From: an uncultured Verrucomicrobiota bacterium
GTDB lineage: Bacteria > Verrucomicrobiota > Kiritimatiellia > RFP12 > UBA3636
Assembly (NCBI GenBank): GCA_946612175.1
Contig: CAMOEO010000103.1
Coordinates: 1 to 9,276 of the forward strand
Direction of reading: 5' to 3'
Length of the DNA: 9,276 nt
Positions within the stretch are counted from its first letter, which is position 1, and every line of letters starts with the position of its first letter. Positions 7,201 to 9,276 of this stretch are shown piece by piece. Below the pieces are notes generated by a model. It saw only the letters and a program-made list of their open reading frames with translations. It was not told the origin of the DNA and ran no database searches. The position numbers were made by a program, and so were the translations under genes.

Positions 7201-7500
7201 GACTTCCCGGCCGCCACGCAGCACGCGGGGCGCCTCTGGACGGCGCTCGTGCGGGCCCTCGCCGACGAAGTCCCGCAGCGCGTCACGCTCGTCCCCACCG
7301 ACCCGGATCCGGCCAAGGACGGCCGCCGGTTCCTCTTCTACGCGGCCTACCCCGACACGGCCTACGTGATGAACCTCGACTGCGCGGAGCCCCGCGCGGC
7401 GACCGTCCGCCTCCCCGGCGGCAGGACCGAGTCGTTCACCCTCGCGCCCCTCGAGATCCGCGCCTTCCCGCTCCCCCCGCCCCGGAAAGGAGGTCCCTGA
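4282..7500 (+). CDS. Exported multidomain protein with glycoside-hydrolase-like barrel and GATase-like domain
   Basis: A protein of 1072 aa that I do not recognise as a named family. Residues 1-28 form a signal peptide (RR, Ala-rich core, APA/ARG cleavage region), so it is exported. Residues 30-330 are Gly-rich short beta strands opening with WHDPANWALG and GDRLF, like autotransporter-associated beta-strand domains of PVC bacteria. Residues 335-435 look like a beta sandwich. From about 441 to 730 the alternating strand/helix pattern suggests a TIM barrel with acidic residues near strand ends: E531 (GNNVGE), E604 (VCNEL), E639 (AHEWQ) and E674 (CLESGS). Residues 731-930 are Rossmann-like (TSIALVLGCNDGY; RLLVFGGWN at 826-834; GGTLVMCAP), similar to the trimerisation domain of GH42-type beta-galactosidases. 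Residues 985-1072 are a C-terminal beta domain. I infer a carbohydrate-active enzyme; family and substrate are not assignable. The ATG at 4282 is chosen because it directly starts the signal peptide; the frame is open further upstream, over the regulator gene. Adjacent divergent regulator; coupled to the next gene. Confidence 0.85.
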   Translation: MPPLPSLRRFAAGALAAVLPFAGAPARGETLAWRVPEKEWGAWHDPANWALGTPDGAPAGRVPGAGDRLFGEQTFRFDLGGRTGTVGDWSIGSWNARDLFLANGTLEVAGRWPIHGGLIEIGGGATLRFLPGSFFMPGASDARGRTVRILPGGTLDATGADVTLFNAAFEIAPGAVAKLGARTWAHAFRVRVPVANRGRLELPRGFVFEGGSEGGVAFTLAEGSETAIGGDLAGRAGGSAVGVLVEGGRIAIGGDSSWTGASVFVQTNATVEIDVAKGRLADLSSVVWGPGTTLRKTGGGVLGLGASRPARILAAEKGTVVSASGPGFAKLVRRAELRKIEFTVEGDAANRCWFVSWPERFTNLVESVTYTFPHPDAGRGDGLWSVTTALPFFHRRYPPSKDRRPFRVKAEVRARDGFSFATNLVVRFNPNPIGKPFPNEQVAIGMVSYGPGRERHEMVTNDLANLYVRWSAAPQLLPENANNEAMPDFLEQAERLGIRAMTIYQGALSAEDRDRIKQAWGPRYLGNNVGERTGFLYGAPREMKGPMDADLDTAREWFVCRFMHPMQRGLARGAPGQDPFFFTTSGAAFSGYELEGGADYVCNELYAVGCADVVYAQSEARGAARRWGPEWWCGWLAHEWQTFGIPYESDLKYASLEAGMKALWILGTSLMCLESGSSGTQANPHTAGVPEDRRQRGYTYDEDAPRRYRETVRKVHLWQKEHPRAKGTPDTSIALVLGCNDGYIGRPTTPWAQHSNRVEHAEDFCEGLGRKVNVWDGSLPEENWGLARAAVFSACGTPGVSGTPCGQVDVVQVDDQSRLSDLARYRLLVFGGWNTMKRPAARVLRRWMERGGTLVMCAPQLLARNDRNFTDYAVSDLAPVFPGLRFTGFSEADGFFDNGPGSPKGLPVYGHPAAGGRPRKEGVWLGGRCRLVDVADAAGAGDPPLETVVSVAGRPLVVRRRVGRGWFYLMLSRDFPAATQHAGRLWTALVRALADEVPQRVTLVPTDPDPAKDGRRFLFYAAYPDTAYVMNLDCAEPRAATVRLPGGRTESFTLAPLEIRAFPLPPPRKGGP
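5988..6008. repeat. Perfect 9-bp hairpin inside the exported enzyme gene
   Basis: CCTGGCGCG, loop CGG, then CGCGCCAGG: a perfect 9-bp inverted repeat with a 3-base loop, in codons for a Gly-Leu-Ala-Arg-Gly stretch within the barrel region. There is no following T-run, so it is not a terminator. It is most likely incidental to Ala/Arg/Gly-rich coding in GC-rich DNA. Confidence 0.5.
7486..7494 (+). promoter_or_regulatory. Strong Shine-Dalgarno for the second exported-protein gene
   Basis: AAAGGAGGT, almost fully complementary to the usual 16S rRNA 3' end, with GGAGG ending 6 bases before the ATG at 7500. It is embedded in the last codons of the preceding gene and fixes the start of the next one. 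It is the only clear Shine-Dalgarno ahead of any gene in the window. Confidence 0.85.
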
Positions 7501-9276
7501 TGGTGCGACCGCACGCGACCCTCCTCCTCGCCGCCCTCGCGCTCGCCGCCGCGGCCCCCGCCGCCGCGGACGTCCCCGACCTCACCGGGTCGATGGAGCT
7601 GCTCTGCAACCCGAACAAGTCCCGCTGGGCCTCGACGAGCGCCAACGACGCCCGTTCCCGCGCGATGACGTCGATCGTCCCCCACCGCGGCCGGCTCTAC
7701 GTCTCCGGCGGCTGCTGGGACCCCAACACCGGCTACGCCCCGATTTTTTCGGTCGATCCGCAGACCGGCGCCTTCGTCCGGGAATACCAGGCGGGGAGCG
7801 AGCGCTTCGACTACTTCCGCGAGGCCTCCACCGGCCACCTCTACGCCCCGGTCACCGACCAGCACGAGGACGGCCCGAACTGGGGCGCGCTCTTCCGCCG
7901 CGACCCGGACGGCACCTGGCGCTGCTTCAAGGACATCATCCCGCGCGGCGACTTCCCCGCCGGGACCTTCGGCAACATCGACAACCAGGGCTTCGCCATC
8001 CACACCTGGGACCTGTGCTGCTGGAAGGGCAACGTCTTCACCGCGGGCTACGGCATCGCCTACGGGCCGGAGGGGAGCGACGGGACGATGGCCAACGCGA
8101 CGCCGGGGCTCGGGATCGCGTACCGGCAGTTCAAGGCGTCCGATTCCTCCTACACCTCCTACTACCGCCGGTTCTACGCGTTCCTGCCGTTCGAGGACGA
8201 CCTCTTCTGCACGACGCTCAACTACAGCCCCACGTCCGCCCCCGAGATCAACGCGTTCGAGGAGTGGCGCTTCGACGCGACCGCCGGCGTCTTCCGCTGC
8301 GAGGAGCGCCCGTGGAGCGAGTTCGCGCCGGGCGTGACGGCGGCGGACCGCTCCGCCGTCTCCGGCACGTACGTCGCCCCGGCGAACACGACGCCGTTCA
8401 AGGGGCGCGTCCTCTACCTCCTCGGCCCCTCGTCGGTGGACAGCCCCCGGCCCTGGTGCCTCTTCACCGCGGAGAACGTCGACCACCACGTCAAGGCCGC
8501 GAAGGTCGACCTCGGCGGCGCGACGCCGTTCTGCATCCACCGCCACGCCATGGGCCGCGGCGGCGAGGTCGTGGACGTCCTCGCGGCGGAGTTCGACGCC
8601 TCGGACCGGACGGTCGTGAACAGCGTGTGGGAGTCGTTCGACGGCGTCTCGTTCGAGAAGCTCTTCACGTTCCGCACCGCCCAGCAGGCCAGCGCCCTCG
8701 CCCGCGTCGGCGACGACTTCTACGTCGGCCTCGGCTGGCGCTTCGCGACGACCTGGAACCTCGCGTGCAGGGACGGCGCCTCCGGCAACGACGGCGACGA
8801 CGCCTCGGGCGACCTCTACCGCGTCTCCTTCCGGCCCGACTACCCCAAGCCCTCCCTCGGCGCGGCGACCGCCACGGTCGCGGAGGACCGCCTCTACGCG
8901 GACCTCTCCGTCGAGGTCCTCTCCGCCGGCAAGGGCGGCCTCTCGCTCTCGCTTTCGCTCGACGGCGACGTCGTGAAGACCTGGACCGGCATCGTCGCGC
9001 CCGGCGTCTTCGAATGGACCGTCTCGACCGACCCCGGCTCGTCGCATTCGTTCGCCTTCTCCGCCGTCGACGCCGCCGGCTCCGAGGACTCCGCCGACGG
9101 CGTCTTCTCCGCCTCGACGCTCGACGGTTGGTTCGACGTCCGCTTCTCCGACCCGGGCTACGTCGCCGGCACGAACTGGTGGCGCGACCTTTCGCGCGTC
9201 TCCGCGCCCGGCGGCTCGTGGACCGCCGCGGACGCCGCCTCCGCCCTCGTCGGCGTGGCGGGGGCCGCACCCCGCC
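7500..9276 (+). CDS. Exported protein with propeller-like and Ig-like modules (3' end beyond window)
   Basis: 592 residues are visible and the frame is still open at the right edge; I do not recognise a named family. Residues 1-23 are a signal peptide (short basic start, Leu/Ala core, cleavage after AAA before DVPD). Residues 25-445 contain recurring strand patterns such as RGRLYVSGGCWDPN, TGHLYAPV, GRVLYLLG and DDFYVGLGW, suggesting a beta-propeller. Ten cysteines occur in this region, including a vicinal pair C173-C174 in DLCCW, so disulfides are plausible in an exported protein. From about 450 to 540 there is an Ig-like beta sandwich (ATATVAEDRLYADLSVEV onward), and at 542 a further module starts with DGWFDVRF. 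The ATG overlaps the previous stop by one base (TGATG) behind a strong Shine-Dalgarno, so the two proteins are probably made together. It could be a binding or surface partner of the upstream enzyme-like protein; no catalytic motif is evident. Confidence 0.85.
   Translation, partial: MVRPHATLLLAALALAAAAPAAADVPDLTGSMELLCNPNKSRWASTSANDARSRAMTSIVPHRGRLYVSGGCWDPNTGYAPIFSVDPQTGAFVREYQAGSERFDYFREASTGHLYAPVTDQHEDGPNWGALFRRDPDGTWRCFKDIIPRGDFPAGTFGNIDNQGFAIHTWDLCCWKGNVFTAGYGIAYGPEGSDGTMANATPGLGIAYRQFKASDSSYTSYYRRFYAFLPFEDDLFCTTLNYSPTSAPEINAFEEWRFDATAGVFRCEERPWSEFAPGVTAADRSAVSGTYVAPANTTPFKGRVLYLLGPSSVDSPRPWCLFTAENVDHHVKAAKVDLGGATPFCIHRHAMGRGGEVVDVLAAEFDASDRTVVNSVWESFDGVSFEKLFTFRTAQQASALARVGDDFYVGLGWRFATTWNLACRDGASGNDGDDASGDLYRVSFRPDYPKPSLGAATATVAEDRLYADLSVEVLSAGKGGLSLSLSLDGDVVKTWTGIVAPGVFEWTVSTDPGSSHSFAFSAVDAAGSEDSADGVFSASTLDGWFDVRFSDPGYVAGTNWWRDLSRVSAPGGSWTAADAASALVGVAGAAPR

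Noticed and set aside
2278..7224. A 1648-codon open frame on the minus strand running through thrH, over the regulator gene and antisense to most of the exported enzyme gene
   Set aside because: Only its last 199 codons (thrH) have homology and a promoter. The rest is low-complexity Arg/Ala/Glu/Gly sequence, the usual product of antisense or shifted frames in very GC-rich DNA where stop codons are rare.
7362..9047. A 561-codon minus-strand open frame opposite the second exported-protein gene
   Set aside because: Repetitive Val/Glu/Arg/Gly composition and no start signal; the plus-strand frame has a signal peptide, a strong Shine-Dalgarno and domain-like patterns.
1..9276. CRISPR array, tRNA, rRNA, riboswitch, insertion sequence or phage genes
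   Set aside because: No regularly spaced repeats, cloverleaf-like segments, transposase or integrase motifs or terminal inverted repeats were seen; the longest intergenic region is only 121 bases.

Overview
The window is very GC-rich chromosomal DNA with a strong G/C bias at third codon positions, from a Gram-negative-type bacterium. I infer a member of the PVC superphylum (Verrucomicrobiota, Kiritimatiellota or Lentisphaerota type). The grounds are the pairing of a LacI-type sensor with an AraC-type DNA-binding domain in one regulator, and the large secreted proteins built from autotransporter-like beta-strand, propeller-like and Ig-like modules. The taxonomic call is an inference from gene style; no rRNA or other marker lies in the window.

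The left half (1-2938, minus strand) is a compact three-gene cluster read right to left: thrH (phosphoserine phosphatase/homoserine phosphotransferase), galE (UDP-glucose 4-epimerase) and a thymidine/pyrimidine-nucleoside phosphorylase cut by the left window edge. The gaps are 31 and 15 bases and there is one good sigma70-like promoter ahead of thrH (2910-2938). This looks like a housekeeping operon for serine synthesis, UDP-sugar supply and nucleoside salvage. None of the three starts has a recognisable Shine-Dalgarno sequence, and the bases before the ATGs are strikingly C-rich.

The middle (2958-4281) holds a XylR-like one-component sugar regulator on the minus strand and the 121-base divergent intergenic region between it and the right-hand genes. 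This region is the only AT-richer patch of the window. It contains two identical 14-bp direct repeats offset by 22 bp (about two helical turns), separated by the palindrome CCATATGG, and sits between predicted divergent promoters. It is a good candidate operator for the adjacent regulator. Both predicted promoters would give transcripts with leaders of only about 2-4 bases.

The right half (4282-9276, plus strand) has two translationally coupled genes for exported proteins. The first (1072 aa) joins a signal peptide, a beta-strand-rich N-terminal domain, a glycoside-hydrolase-like barrel, a Rossmann/GATase-like domain resembling the trimerisation domain of GH42-type enzymes, and a C-terminal beta domain. 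The second overlaps its stop by one base, carries a near-perfect Shine-Dalgarno, and encodes a signal peptide, a propeller-like region and Ig-like modules, running off the right edge. The simplest model is that the regulator senses a sugar and controls the exported pair, which would bind or degrade a glycan outside the cytoplasm or in the periplasm. The substrate is unknown, and the exported pair is the part of the window most likely to be undescribed.
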